Positions 21,575 through 30,666 of a stretch of DNA of 64,000 nt are shown one piece after another. Position numbers and translations under genes: made by a program. This stretch comes from Nitrosomonas sp. PY1. Its GTDB lineage: Bacteria; Pseudomonadota; Gammaproteobacteria; Burkholderiales; Nitrosomonadaceae. The stretch spans positions 1,686,121-1,750,120 of the forward strand of contig NZ_BQXC01000001.1 in NCBI RefSeq assembly GCF_022836435.1, read 5' to 3'. Numbering within the stretch: position 1 is the first letter of the stretch; each line of letters begins with the position of its first letter. The notes under the pieces were generated by a model, which ran no database searches, was not told the DNA's origin, and saw nothing but the letters and a program-made list of their open reading frames with translations.

Positions 21575-23105
21575 TACGTCTTTCCAAAGAATGGAAACGA
21601 TACAATTCCGACAAACGGTAGCCGGTATATTGCCCAAGTGCGAGAATGAAAGCCAAGTTGACTAACATCAGTTCAGGAAAATTAAACGTGAGATACTCAA
21701 TTGTTCGATTCGTCATAAAAAGATAAGCAATAATGGCAGTTAATAAGCTACCACCACCCTGAATCAATACTTCACGCGGCCCATCTTCTTCCCATAACAC
21801 GGACATTCTTTCAATGGTCCAGGAAAGAATAATCATCGGAAAGAAAGTCACCGTCATGGCTTGATCGATGCCAAATTTGTTACTGACGATACTGATGCCA
21901 GCCATAATCATGATGACTACAATAATCACCGCGGATATACGCGCGACAAAGAGTAAATTTAAGCGCGATAAATAGGAGCGAATAAGTAATCCGGTACTAA
22001 CCACCAATAAAAAAATAATAATGCCGCTGACAAGTGTCGTTTGTATCAAAGCCAATGCAATCAGAATCGGCATAAAAGTACCCGATGTTCTGATGCCGAT
22101 CAGTAGTCGCATGATTACCACAATTAGTGCGCCAATGGGCAGCAGCAAAATCATCTTGAATGCGTTTTGTTGTTCAATCGGTAAACTATAAATGGAAAAA
22201 TCCATGAATGTAGCTTGTTTGCTTAAGTTATCCTTTACCGCCAGATTGCGGGTTGAATGCACATTCTTGATGATCGAAAAAGAAATTTGCGAATCCTTTC
22301 CACCAACAACATCGAGAAGCGATTCGTCGCCGCGTTGCCATACTAAAAAGTTTTTCGGTTTTCCAGTTTTCCCAGTAGCTTGATTAAACAGCAACCATTC
22401 ATTACCTATATAAATCTCCACAAAATTACTTAGCGATTGCCTACGGCGATTATTTTGCAAATAAAGGCCGCGTACAATGCGGGCACTGATACCTTCCAAC
22501 GCCAGTAAATCAATAATAAGCTGTGTCTTGTAGTCTTCAGTAGCTTGTTCCTTTAACAATAAACTCCGATTCTGATTGGGAGTATTGGAATTGAGTGTAA
22601 CGATTAATTCACGAACCAATATTTCGGTATTGGCTGATTTGTTACGCACTTGCTCCAATAAGGTAGTAGCGGCCGTTCTATGCAGTTCGTCAAACTCAGG
22701 TTTCTCGGGCTCTGTCGGCAAATCGCTTGCCTGTTGAGATGCGACAATATGATCAGCTTCATACATACTCAAGCGATAGTACGCTGTTTGCGGACCGGAA
22801 GCCGTTCTCTTACTCCATTGCGCACGCCTCCCCGCTGTAGAGGGCAATTCACTAAACCCATAATCCGGTGAAGCAAATTCTTCTTGAGTAAAAATGATTC
22901 CGGGTGTTTGTGGTGGAAGCGCAAAAGAAACAATCACCGGATTGCCGCGTGCGGTAAAGTCGATTTTAGCTTCAACCGTCCAAACGGACTTTTTATGATC
23001 GGGCAATAAAGGAAATCCCAATACATAGTGCTTGTATAAAATCAAACCGATACCCAGGCTCATCAGCAGAATAACCAAAATATAGAGCCGCAGCTTGGCG
23101 TTCAT
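21555..23105 (-). CDS. Inactive transglutaminase-like protein fused to seven transmembrane segments (UUP1 family)
   Basis: 516 residues. TM1 at about 7-27 is followed by a periplasmic region of roughly 290 residues, of which residues 165-265 resemble a transglutaminase/RimK-associated domain (LLALEGISARIVRGLYL, NEWLLFNQATG). The Cys nucleophile of true transglutaminases is not apparent in that region, in line with the family name. About seven hydrophobic helices follow (about 318-505), including MILLLPIGALIVVIMRLLIG and FFPMIILSWTIERM. The gene overlaps its upstream neighbour by the 4 nt ATGA and the downstream ATP-grasp gene by 20 nt. It probably acts as a membrane partner for the other two products. 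Confidence 0.87.
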   Translation of the reverse strand: MNAKLRLYILVILLMSLGIGLILYKHYVLGFPLLPDHKKSVWTVEAKIDFTARGNPVIVSFALPPQTPGIIFTQEEFASPDYGFSELPSTAGRRAQWSKRTASGPQTAYYRLSMYEADHIVASQQASDLPTEPEKPEFDELHRTAATTLLEQVRNKSANTEILVRELIVTLNSNTPNQNRSLLLKEQATEDYKTQLIIDLLALEGISARIVRGLYLQNNRRRQSLSNFVEIYIGNEWLLFNQATGKTGKPKNFLVWQRGDESLLDVVGGKDSQISFSIIKNVHSTRNLAVKDNLSKQATFMDFSIYSLPIEQQNAFKMILLLPIGALIVVIMRLLIGIRTSGTFMPILIALALIQTTLVSGIIIFLLVVSTGLLIRSYLSRLNLLFVARISAVIIVVIMIMAGISIVSNKFGIDQAMTVTFFPMIILSWTIERMSVLWEEDGPREVLIQGGGSLLTAIIAYLFMTNRTIEYLTFNFPELMLVNLAFILALGQYTGYRLSELYRFHSLERRNATHQR

Positions 23106-23959
23106 GGCTTAGTGGCACCAACTGGAGGCATAGCGCTATCGACTTTCGTCATATACCGTTCACTTACATCGACAACCGCAAGATCGCGTAAAAGATTGCG
23201 TCCAATCAATACTTGGTGTTTGAATTTACTACGATTCTCCAAAGTAAAATCAATTAATTCATTGATGCTGCCTAATGTAACCCGCATTCTTACTACCGGG
23301 CGTTGTTGTGCTTCCCTGTTGCCACGTTCTTTGATTTTTACATATCGGCGCAAGCGCCGGGTAATTTCTATAATCTCATCGGTCTGCGGATTTCTCAAAG
23401 TAAACTTCACATATGGCTTACCATCGCGCTCAAACTCCGTGAGTGTTATGGCATTTAAAGAAGATGTACGGGCGCCCGTGTCAATACGTGCACTGAATTC
23501 GAGTCCCGGAGGATCCAAGTAAACATACTCCAAACTGCCAAATACGACTTTATTTTTAATCTGCTGCAATCCTGCATCTGTTTTTGTGGATGGGTTACCA
23601 TTGGTTGTCGGCAAACAATCAGGCTGCTGCGAATCCGGATTTTCCCCGGATTCATCGGAGTACTTCACTGCATGCTGATCTTCTAGCGACTTCTTTTGCG
23701 CCACCAGTTCAGCAAATAAGGTCACCAGCTCAGATTCTCTGGTATTAACATAAGCCTCACGTTCCACCAATCTATCCTCTCGAGCGCTATCATTACAAGC
23801 GGATAATATTGGCAATGTGCAACATAAAATCAACAAGCGGATCGCGTTAGACCAAGCACGATAGACAGTCGTCGCACACATAAAAATTAAATTCATTACA
23901 GCGAGAATCAACCAAAATATTAACGAATTTGCTAAGAGTGGCACTCGATCTATGATCAT
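23102..23959 (-). CDS. Retropepsin-like aspartic protease, RimK-associated (annotated as ATP-dependent zinc protease)
   Basis: 285 residues. The N-terminal hydrophobic region ends in a lipobox-like LSAC (PILSACND), so it is probably a membrane lipoprotein. A Glu-rich coiled coil (about 60-95) and a linker follow. The C-terminal domain holds the aspartic protease signature ARIDTGARTSSLNA, with Asp at about residue 160, and HQVLIGRNLLRDLAVVDV, the flap/dimer part of a pepsin-like half. Databases often name this family a zinc protease, but the visible motif is retropepsin-like. The start is uncertain: no clear ribosome-binding site precedes the ATGs at 23959, 23896 or 23881. It is the first gene of the three-gene operon. 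Confidence 0.85.
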   Translation of the reverse strand: MIIDRVPLLANSLIFWLILAVMNLIFMCATTVYRAWSNAIRLLILCCTLPILSACNDSAREDRLVEREAYVNTRESELVTLFAELVAQKKSLEDQHAVKYSDESGENPDSQQPDCLPTTNGNPSTKTDAGLQQIKNKVVFGSLEYVYLDPPGLEFSARIDTGARTSSLNAITLTEFERDGKPYVKFTLRNPQTDEIIEITRRLRRYVKIKERGNREAQQRPVVRMRVTLGSINELIDFTLENRSKFKHQVLIGRNLLRDLAVVDVSERYMTKVDSAMPPVGATKP

Positions 23960-24006
23960 GGATTGAATTTTTATTCGATAAAACTAGCATGAAAATTACC
24001 TGGATA

Positions 24007-24414
24007 CTACGGCTTCGTTAACTTAATCAGCGTAGTAGCATTTTTATAGGTACAAGCATAACGATGAATACCCAAGCAGTGTGATGTAACCGTAAGCTGA
24101 TAAGCTCCAGGTGCTTCATGTTGCGTATCGAATTTGAATTTAAACTGGCCTTGTGAATCACTTGGATAGGATTTATCCACGATGATATGGCCGTCAGGAT
24201 GCAGCAATTTAAAATTTAACAACACATCTGCCGTAGGTTTTTCTCGATACATTACCCAGCCTTGCACAACAACAGTATCACCAGCAGTATATTGGCTTTG
24301 TAAACTTTCGATGACCGGTTGAGAAATATGCGTTGCCCATGCCTGACTCGTAAATCCAAACAGAATCAACGATATTAATGCAATGTGGTATGTTTTTTTA
24401 AAAAATATCGACAT
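24007..24414 (-). CDS. Secreted protein with an MG2/Ig-like domain, unknown function
   Basis: 135 residues with a signal peptide (hydrophobic to about residue 25, cleavage after QAWA). The rest forms one beta-sandwich resembling the MG2 or Big domains of surface and periplasmic proteins: SQYTAGDTVVVQGWVMY, DVLLNFKLLHPDGHI, GQFKFKFDTQ and PGAYQLTVTSHC. Two Cys residues near the end (SHCLGIHRYAC) may form a disulphide. It stands between lpdA and the retropepsin operon on the same strand. No function can be assigned. Confidence 0.72.
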   Translation of the reverse strand: MSIFFKKTYHIALISLILFGFTSQAWATHISQPVIESLQSQYTAGDTVVVQGWVMYREKPTADVLLNFKLLHPDGHIIVDKSYPSDSQGQFKFKFDTQHEAPGAYQLTVTSHCLGIHRYACTYKNATTLIKLTKP

Positions 24415-24472
24415 GATGATATAAAAATTATGTGATTTTGGGGTGCTAGAAATATAAGAATGAAATCAGTAT

Positions 24473-26260
24473 TTATTTCTTTGGTAAAAAAAGATCAGTA
24501 ATGGTTCCCTCGGCTATTTCAGCGGCAAACAAAGTAGTTTCAGAGAGCGTTGGGTGAGGATGGATCGTTAAGCTCAAATCTTGCATATCCGCGCCCATTT
24601 CCAAAGCCAAAACTGTTTCAGCAATTAATTCTCCGGCATTGATACCGACGATACCGGCACCAAGGATCCGGCGCGAATTCTTTTCAAGAATCAATTGTGT
24701 CAAACCTTCTTCTCGCGACATGGAAATAGCACGCCCACTAGCAGCCCAAGGAAATCTGACCTTTTCATAATCAATATCTTGTTTAATCGCTTCTTTTTCT
24801 GTCAATCCCATCCAAGCAATTTCCGGATCGGTATAAGCAACGGAAGGAATCGTACGCGCATCAAAAGCGACTTTGTGTCCAGCAATCACTTCAGCGACAA
24901 GCTTGCCCTCATAAGTTGCTTTGTGTGCCAGCATCGGCTCTCCAACGATATCTCCAATTGCAAAAATATGATTTAGATTGGTGCGCATTTGCGAATCCAC
25001 TGGAATAAACCCTTGCTTGTTCACGTGAATACCGATTTCTTCCGCACCGATTGCATGTCCATTCGGGCGGCGCCCAACCGCCAACAAAATTCGATCGTAT
25101 ACCTGAGCATCAGGAGCATTTTCACCTTCAAAAGTCACTTCCAGTCCCTGCTCGGTCGCAGCAATCTGCGTGACTTTGGTTTTTAAATAAACCGCTTCGT
25201 AACGTTTTTTGATCCGCCGCTGCAAAGGTTTTACTAATTCGGCATCAGCACCGGGAATTAACTGATCCATCCATTCCACCACTGTAATTTTACTACCGAG
25301 AGCAGCATAGACCGTGGCCATTTCCAGACCAATGATACCGCCACCGATAATCAGCATGCGTTGCGGAATATCCTGTAGGGCTAGCGCAGCCGTTGAGTCC
25401 ATCATGCGTGGATCTTCATATGGAAATCCTGGAATACGCGTAACACTGGAGCCGGCCGCAATGATGCAGTTCTCGAATGAAATTGTTTTTTTACCTGACT
25501 GCGTTTCTACTTCTATTAAGTAAGGATCGGTAAATTTTGCAGTGCCATAAACGACTTCTACCTTACGCTGCTTGGCCAATGCGCTTAATCCTTTGGTAAG
25601 CTTGCCAATAACCGATTCTTTCCAATTACGTAGCTGATCGATATCAAGCTTTGCTTTACCAAAAGTAATGCCATGGGCTTTTGCATCTTCAGTATCGGTA
25701 ATCACTTTAGCCGCATGCAATAGCGCTTTGGATGGAATACAACCTACATTCAAGCACACACCGCCTAACGTTGGGTAACGCTCGATCAATACTACATTTT
25801 TCCCGAGATCTGCAGCACGAAAAGCAGCCGTGTAACCACCAGGACCAGCACCAATCACAACAACATCAGCATGTATGTCCCCGGATGCAATGGTAGGCTT
25901 CGGTGTATTAGCAGATTGTTGTGTGGTATCGGAAGATACCGTACGGTCGACCGCTGGTTTTGCATGATCATCAGCATCCGGGATCGTTGACTCTGGTAGT
26001 TTCTCGGGAGCATCTGCTTCTGCAACTGCTAGCGTTAACAAAACCGAGCCTTCCGATACCTTATCACCCACTTTAACTTGAATTTCATTGATTTGGCCCG
26101 CTTGTGGAGAAGGAATTTCCATCGAAGCTTTCTCAGTTTCTAGCGTAACCAGCGCTGTTTCTTTCTCAACGATATCGCCTGGAGCGACTAATATTTCAAT
26201 AATGGGAACATCCTTGAAATCACCAATATCGGGTATTTTTATTTCAATCATGCGTGTCAT
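24473..26260 (-). CDS. lpdA: Dihydrolipoyl dehydrogenase with fused N-terminal lipoyl domain (E3)
   Basis: FAD flavoprotein that reoxidises dihydrolipoamide with NAD+ in 2-oxoacid dehydrogenase complexes. About 595 residues, some 120 more than plain E3. The extra N-terminal part is a lipoyl domain (residues 4-80) with the lipoyl-lysine in ETEKASME (about Lys44), joined by a Pro/Ala/Thr-rich linker. The FAD motif is VVIGAGPGGYTAAFRAADLG, the redox disulphide is CLNVGC, the NAD motif is IIGGGIIGLEMA, and the C-terminal catalytic base is in IHPHPTLSE. The ATG at 26260 follows GGTG by 6 nt; a GTG at 26269 is also in frame. aceE/aceF are not in the window. Confidence 0.95.
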   Translation of the reverse strand: MTRMIEIKIPDIGDFKDVPIIEILVAPGDIVEKETALVTLETEKASMEIPSPQAGQINEIQVKVGDKVSEGSVLLTLAVAEADAPEKLPESTIPDADDHAKPAVDRTVSSDTTQQSANTPKPTIASGDIHADVVVIGAGPGGYTAAFRAADLGKNVVLIERYPTLGGVCLNVGCIPSKALLHAAKVITDTEDAKAHGITFGKAKLDIDQLRNWKESVIGKLTKGLSALAKQRKVEVVYGTAKFTDPYLIEVETQSGKKTISFENCIIAAGSSVTRIPGFPYEDPRMMDSTAALALQDIPQRMLIIGGGIIGLEMATVYAALGSKITVVEWMDQLIPGADAELVKPLQRRIKKRYEAVYLKTKVTQIAATEQGLEVTFEGENAPDAQVYDRILLAVGRRPNGHAIGAEEIGIHVNKQGFIPVDSQMRTNLNHIFAIGDIVGEPMLAHKATYEGKLVAEVIAGHKVAFDARTIPSVAYTDPEIAWMGLTEKEAIKQDIDYEKVRFPWAASGRAISMSREEGLTQLILEKNSRRILGAGIVGINAGELIAETVLALEMGADMQDLSLTIHPHPTLSETTLFAAEIAEGTITDLFLPKK

Positions 26261-26367
26261 ATTTTGCACCGTATTTACTATGTGTAACTCTAACTAAATT
26301 TCAGTGGGTTGCGTACTTCGTAAACAGATTAGGATTTACAGTAACCGGGTCGTTGCGGTTTTATCGA

Positions 26368-27633
26368 TTACTGTCTTACCTCACCATTACCCAGTACGAT
26401 AAATTTTTGACTGGTAAGCCCCTCCAAACCCACAGGGCCACGAGCGTGAATTTTATCAGTGGAAATGCCAATTTCGGCACCCAGACCATACTCGAAACCA
26501 TCAGCGAAACGCGTTGAAGCGTTGACCATCACTGAGCTGGAATCGACTTCTCGGAGAAAGCGCTGCGCATGCGAGTAATTTTCAGTAACGATAGCATCCG
26601 TGTGTTGCGATCCATATTGCGCGATGTGATCAATTGCCTGATCCAGGCTATCAACGATGCGAATGCTTAAAATCGGTGCCAAATATTCTTCATACCAATC
26701 CTGTTCAGTTGCAGCTTTCATTTGTGGTACCTTGCCACAAGCTGTATCATCCCCTCGCAATTCTACGCCTTTCTCTATATAAATTTTGCTCAATGCTGGC
26801 AATACCTTGTCCGCAATCGCTCGATGAATCAACAGTGTCTCCAAGGTATTACACGTACCGTAGCGCTGTGTCTTCGCATTGTCAGCAATCCGAATAGCTT
26901 TATCGATATCAGCCTGTTCATCAATATACACGTGGCACACACCATCTAGATGCTTAATGACCGGAATACGTGCTTCTTTTGCTATTCGCTCTATCAACCC
27001 TTTACCGCCACGGGGTATAATCACATCGACATCATCCTGCATCGTGATCAATTCCCCTACTGCAGTGCGATCGGTCGTTTCGATTACCTGCACCGCGGTT
27101 TCTGGCAAACCTGCTTTTCGTAGACCTTCTTTGACGCATGCCACGATCGCTTGATTACTATGAATAGCTTCTGAGCCCCCACGTAAAATAGCTGCATTAC
27201 CTGCTTTTAAGCATAATGCCGCTGCATCGGCAGTTACATTGGGACGTGCTTCGTAGATAATGCCAACGACTCCCAGCGGCACACGCATCTTACCCACTTG
27301 GATTCCAGAAGGTCGATAACGGAGTTCGCTGACTTCGCCCACCGGGTCAGGTAGAGCGGCAATTTGTATTAAACCTTCCGCCATTGTCGCAATGCCTTTT
27401 GTAGAAAGTGTTAGGCGGTCAATCATTGCTGCTTCCAATCCTTGAGCACGTGCGCTATCCACATCTTTGTTATTAGCTGCTAATAACAAAGCTTCATCCC
27501 GGCGAATAGCATTAGCCATTGCTATCAATGCATTATTTTTTGTTGCCGTATCCGCTTTGGCGACTAATCGCGATGCTGCGCGCGCCATTTTTCCTACGGT
27601 TTGCATATATTGCTTAATATTGAGTATGTCCAT
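26368..27633 (-). CDS. proA: Gamma-glutamyl phosphate reductase
   Basis: Second enzyme of proline synthesis, reducing gamma-glutamyl phosphate to glutamate-5-semialdehyde with NADPH. The 421-residue length is usual. The active-site cysteine lies in [14 protein letters not shown]. Other marks are the aldehyde-dehydrogenase-like [12 protein letters not shown] and [12 protein letters not shown], and the C-terminal [20 protein letters not shown]. proB is not next to it. lpdA begins about 107 nt downstream on the same strand and may be co-transcribed. Confidence 0.96.
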   Translation of the reverse strand: MDILNIKQYMQTVGKMARAASRLVAKADTATKNNALIAMANAIRRDEALLLAANNKDVDSARAQGLEAAMIDRLTLSTKGIATMAEGLIQIAALPDPVGEVSELRYRPSGIQVGKMRVPLGVVGIIYEARPNVTADAAALCLKAGNAAILRGGSEAIHSNQAIVACVKEGLRKAGLPETAVQVIETTDRTAVGELITMQDDVDVIIPRGGKGLIERIAKEARIPVIKHLDGVCHVYIDEQADIDKAIRIADNAKTQRYGTCNTLETLLIHRAIADKVLPALSKIYIEKGVELRGDDTACGKVPQMKAATEQDWYEEYLAPILSIRIVDSLDQAIDHIAQYGSQHTDAIVTENYSHAQRFLREVDSSSVMVNASTRFADGFEYGLGAEIGISTDKIHARGPVGLEGLTSQKFIVLGNGEVRQ

Positions 27634-28136
27634 GTATTAAGAATGAGTAACTGTTAAAATTGCTGGTCGATCAGTATGGCTATAGTACAAGATGTAGCTC
27701 CGCTTGGTTAGGGAGTTTTTTATTATAAAGGACTCGACCGTAAGCAACCGGGTTTTAGAAAAGGGATAACTGGTCAAACCTTCCTTCACTTCACCCATCA
27801 CTTTGATTTGATTTTTTTACACATGAACGAATAATCTCTTCGTTAGCCTCGCCTGCCTTCAATAAAATAGCTTGTGCCCCCATAGTACACCAACCGGGTA
27901 CTTTCGTTTCTATGCCCACGACCGGCCTAATTGACCGACGAATTATGTCAATTTATTGTCAGATTGATCCTCTGTGGTACTGTGGTAATAAAATACAGTG
28001 CAAAAAATAGATTCGATACGAGATGCTATCGTCGCAATACAATGCATGTGGCGTGTTGAGTAACTCTTAGCAGATTGATAGAAATACCATTTTTTCCATT
28101 TTCGACATCAAGCAAAAGGTAAGCACAATATTTTTT
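27634..28136. other. Intergenic region, about 500 bp, with a possible gene relic
   Basis: Divergent region between proA and the CLC gene, so it must hold both promoters. A minus-strand frame at 27791-27952 has no start but reads like coding sequence (VGIETKVPGWCTMGAQAILL, then KAGEANEEIIRSCVKKS). It ends with a normal stop and may be the last third of a decayed gene. I do not recognise it. Confidence 0.35.
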
Positions 28137-29936
28137 ATGATTAAGCGCAAGCATCGAGTTGAAGAAGTTGAAGAAGATGAAGCAGACAATGGCAATCGTT
28201 CCATGTTGGTAATGTCGTTGTTGGCAATTGGAATCGGTATTCTTACGGGCCTCGGTGCTGGCATTTTTCGAGCATTGATTGCTCTGATTTACAATATATT
28301 TTATTTAGGTCGATTTTCTTTCGATTATGATGCCAACCTGCTTGATCCAGTTAGTCCATGGGGGCCATGGATCATTTTATCGCCAATCATCGGTGGCATT
28401 GTGGCCGTCTGGTTGGTGCGTAACTTCGCACCTGAAGCCAAAGGTCATGGTGTACCTGAAGTGATGGATGCAATCTTCTACAAGGGCGGGAATATTCGCG
28501 GTGCGGTAGCGGTAATCAAATCACTGGCCTCGGCTTTTTCCATTGGCACGGGTGCGGCCGTCGGCCGCGAGGGGCCAATTATTCAGATTGGTGCCGCACT
28601 CGGTTCGGCCTTTTCACGTATGCTCGGCCTGACAACTACGCAGAAAATCACGCTATTGTCCGCTGGCGCAGGGGCCGGTATTGCCGCAACATTCAATACA
28701 CCGCTAGGCGGCGTATTGTTTGCGGTGGAAATTCTTTTACCGGAAATTTCCAATAGAACGTTTCTCCCGGTGGTACTGGCCTGCGGAGCAGCAACCTATG
28801 TAGGGCGATTAATATTCGGTGTTGCACCGGCCTTTGTGGTACCAGACCTTACTCATGCGGCAATCAGTGGTGTAACGATCTGGGACATCGGCGTAATTGC
28901 CGCTCTAGGTGGCGTTTGTGGTATTGCCGCCTGGGCTTTTGTCAAAGGCTTGGCATATATGGAAGACTTTTTTCCAACTCTGCCGGGTGGAGCCTATGTG
29001 CAGGTGGTGCTAGGTATGTCGGTGATTGGCTTGATGATGTATGGTTTTACCTTGGCAACCGGTCATCCTTATATCAATGGCGTCGGCTATGGCATGATCC
29101 AAAGCGTATTGGATGGACATATGATCGGCGTACAACTGTTATTGCTGTTGTTTATTGCCAAATTGGCGGCAACATCGATCAGTCTAGGTTGCGGTGCATC
29201 GGGTGGAGTATTTTCACCATTGCTGTTCATGGGAGCGGCGCTTGGCGGTGCAATTGGCGTTGTAGCCAACATGTTTTCGCCAGATGCAGCAAATCCAACG
29301 GTTGCTGCCATGATTGGTATGGCGGCCATGGTTGGCGCCGGAACGGGAGGCGTCATGACTGCCATTGTGATGATTTTTGAAATGACGCTCGATTATTCCA
29401 TTATGGTACCGTGCATTTTGACGGTGGCAATTGCCTCTGGTGTGCGCCAAGCATTGATATCCGATACGGTCTATACAATCAAGTTGCGTCATCGTGGTCA
29501 CCAAATTCCACAAGATCGTCATGCCAACCTGTTTCTGGTCGAGCAGACGAAAAATATTATGGAAACAGAGTTTCTTGTCGTTGAAGCTGGTTCGCGGTTG
29601 ATCGACATACTGCAGAACCACGCGAATTGTACCAGTGTTATGCCGCCAGTGGTGGTTTCCCGTAATAGTCACATTGTTGGTTTAGTGCCGCCACGTTCGA
29701 GTCTGTGGCCTAAACCGCTTACAGATCCGAATTTGATGGTGGATGAATTGGCTGATCTAGATGTACTATTGGTGCAAGAAAATGATCTACTGGGTCGATT
29801 GTTTTTTCGCATGAAGTGGCACAACAAAGAAGCGGCCATTGTAGTTACTGGTGATGGCGTACCACGCGTGGAGGATATTCGCGGTATCGTTACTAAACGT
29901 GCAATTGCCAACACGGTTATTGCCTCATCCTCTTGA
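28137..29936 (+). CDS. CLC-family chloride channel/transporter with C-terminal CBS-like region
   Basis: 599 residues with about ten hydrophobic helices between 22 and 445. The selectivity-filter motifs are KGHGVPEV (usual GSGIPE region), GREGP in GAAVGREGPIIQIGAALGS, and the later GASGGVFSPLLFMGAALGG. The conserved helix-N region reads MAAMVGAGTGGVMTAIVMIFEM. The gating/coupling Glu of exchangers is present in GREGP. The C-terminal 150 residues lie in the cytoplasm and carry the positions of a CBS pair (SCTSVMPPVVV-like and VPRVEDIRGIVTKRAI), probably a nucleotide sensor. The start ATG opens an acidic cytoplasmic leader (RVEEVEEDEAD). Confidence 0.92.
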   Translation: MIKRKHRVEEVEEDEADNGNRSMLVMSLLAIGIGILTGLGAGIFRALIALIYNIFYLGRFSFDYDANLLDPVSPWGPWIILSPIIGGIVAVWLVRNFAPEAKGHGVPEVMDAIFYKGGNIRGAVAVIKSLASAFSIGTGAAVGREGPIIQIGAALGSAFSRMLGLTTTQKITLLSAGAGAGIAATFNTPLGGVLFAVEILLPEISNRTFLPVVLACGAATYVGRLIFGVAPAFVVPDLTHAAISGVTIWDIGVIAALGGVCGIAAWAFVKGLAYMEDFFPTLPGGAYVQVVLGMSVIGLMMYGFTLATGHPYINGVGYGMIQSVLDGHMIGVQLLLLLFIAKLAATSISLGCGASGGVFSPLLFMGAALGGAIGVVANMFSPDAANPTVAAMIGMAAMVGAGTGGVMTAIVMIFEMTLDYSIMVPCILTVAIASGVRQALISDTVYTIKLRHRGHQIPQDRHANLFLVEQTKNIMETEFLVVEAGSRLIDILQNHANCTSVMPPVVVSRNSHIVGLVPPRSSLWPKPLTDPNLMVDELADLDVLLVQENDLLGRLFFRMKWHNKEAAIVVTGDGVPRVEDIRGIVTKRAIANTVIASSS

Positions 29937-29957
29937 ATAAAACTCTTCTCAACCGTT

Positions 29958-29989
29958 CAACATTACAGGTTTCTTGCCTGATAATGTTG
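29958..29989. terminator. Hairpin terminator after the CLC gene
   Basis: Inverted repeat 29958-29969 with 29977-29989 (one bulged base), 21 nt after the CLC stop and 15 nt before the end of the convergent lipoprotein gene. Likely bidirectional. Confidence 0.6.
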
Positions 29990-30004
29990 CTTGAGCACAC
30001 CCCA

Positions 30005-30352
30005 TTACTTCACCCAGTAGCGTAATATGTCGCGGGTATCGAAATACAAATATGTATTGGATCTGACTCCAAGATAAGATCCAATGTAAGAAGATCCAAA
30101 TTTGTTGTACTCCCAAATATCTCCGGTGGAACTCTGACGCGTACCATAACACCAGCCACATGGCTTTCCCCAAGAAGCCAAAACTTGATCTTTTGTCATG
30201 CCAACCATGATGTCTTTATTCATGATTGTTCTTCTTATCTCTGGAGAGAGGTCTTCTCTGGACAAAACATCGTTCCTGGTTTTTTCGTAAGCCGTAGCAC
30301 ATCCTGAGGTTATAATTAAAAACGATATAGCTGTTACCAGATTCTTCACCAT
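30005..30352 (-). CDS. Small lipoprotein with BamE/SmpA-like motif
   Basis: 115 residues. The signal peptide ends in lipobox ITSGC (residues 14-18), so it should be lipidated. The middle holds IMVGMTKDQVLASWGKPCGW, which matches the helix-turn of the BamE/OmlA fold (VGMTKDQV, then G-P), and the end has a short beta strand pattern (SNTYLYFDTRDILRYW). True bamE is usually longer and elsewhere, so this is a BamE-like lipoprotein of unknown partner. It stands alone, convergent with the CLC gene. Confidence 0.75.
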   Translation of the reverse strand: MVKNLVTAISFLIITSGCATAYEKTRNDVLSREDLSPEIRRTIMNKDIMVGMTKDQVLASWGKPCGWCYGTRQSSTGDIWEYNKFGSSYIGSYLGVRSNTYLYFDTRDILRYWVK

Positions 30353-30666
30353 TTAATATTTGTCTCTTATTATTTAATGACCATTTTTGTGAGATTCACG
30401 ATTCCCAAACAAATATTACTCTCATTAAGATTACCTTAAAGATAATTATATTAATAGCACTCAAATTGCACTTTCTGACATTTAGAAAGGTATCTGCACG
30501 ATCAATTTGGCATGATCGCTTCCATGAACCGTAAAAGTGACGGCTATGATTAATGCCTCAATGGAAAACTTCTGGGAAATACTTAAAAATTAGATTTCTT
30601 ATCCCAGCAAGTGTATTTTAAAATATCCTTGCATAATTTTAAACCTTAATGTGGTGATTTGAACTT
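30353..30666. other. Intergenic region, about 310 bp
   Basis: Divergent region between the BamE-like lipoprotein gene and gnd, holding both promoters by position. AT-rich; I found no clear operator, RNA or repeat. Confidence 0.4.

Noticed and set aside
28916..29672. Long overlapping frames on both strands within the CLC gene
   Set aside because: Shadows of the CLC reading frame; the translations are repetitive in Trp, Gly or His and carry no domain.
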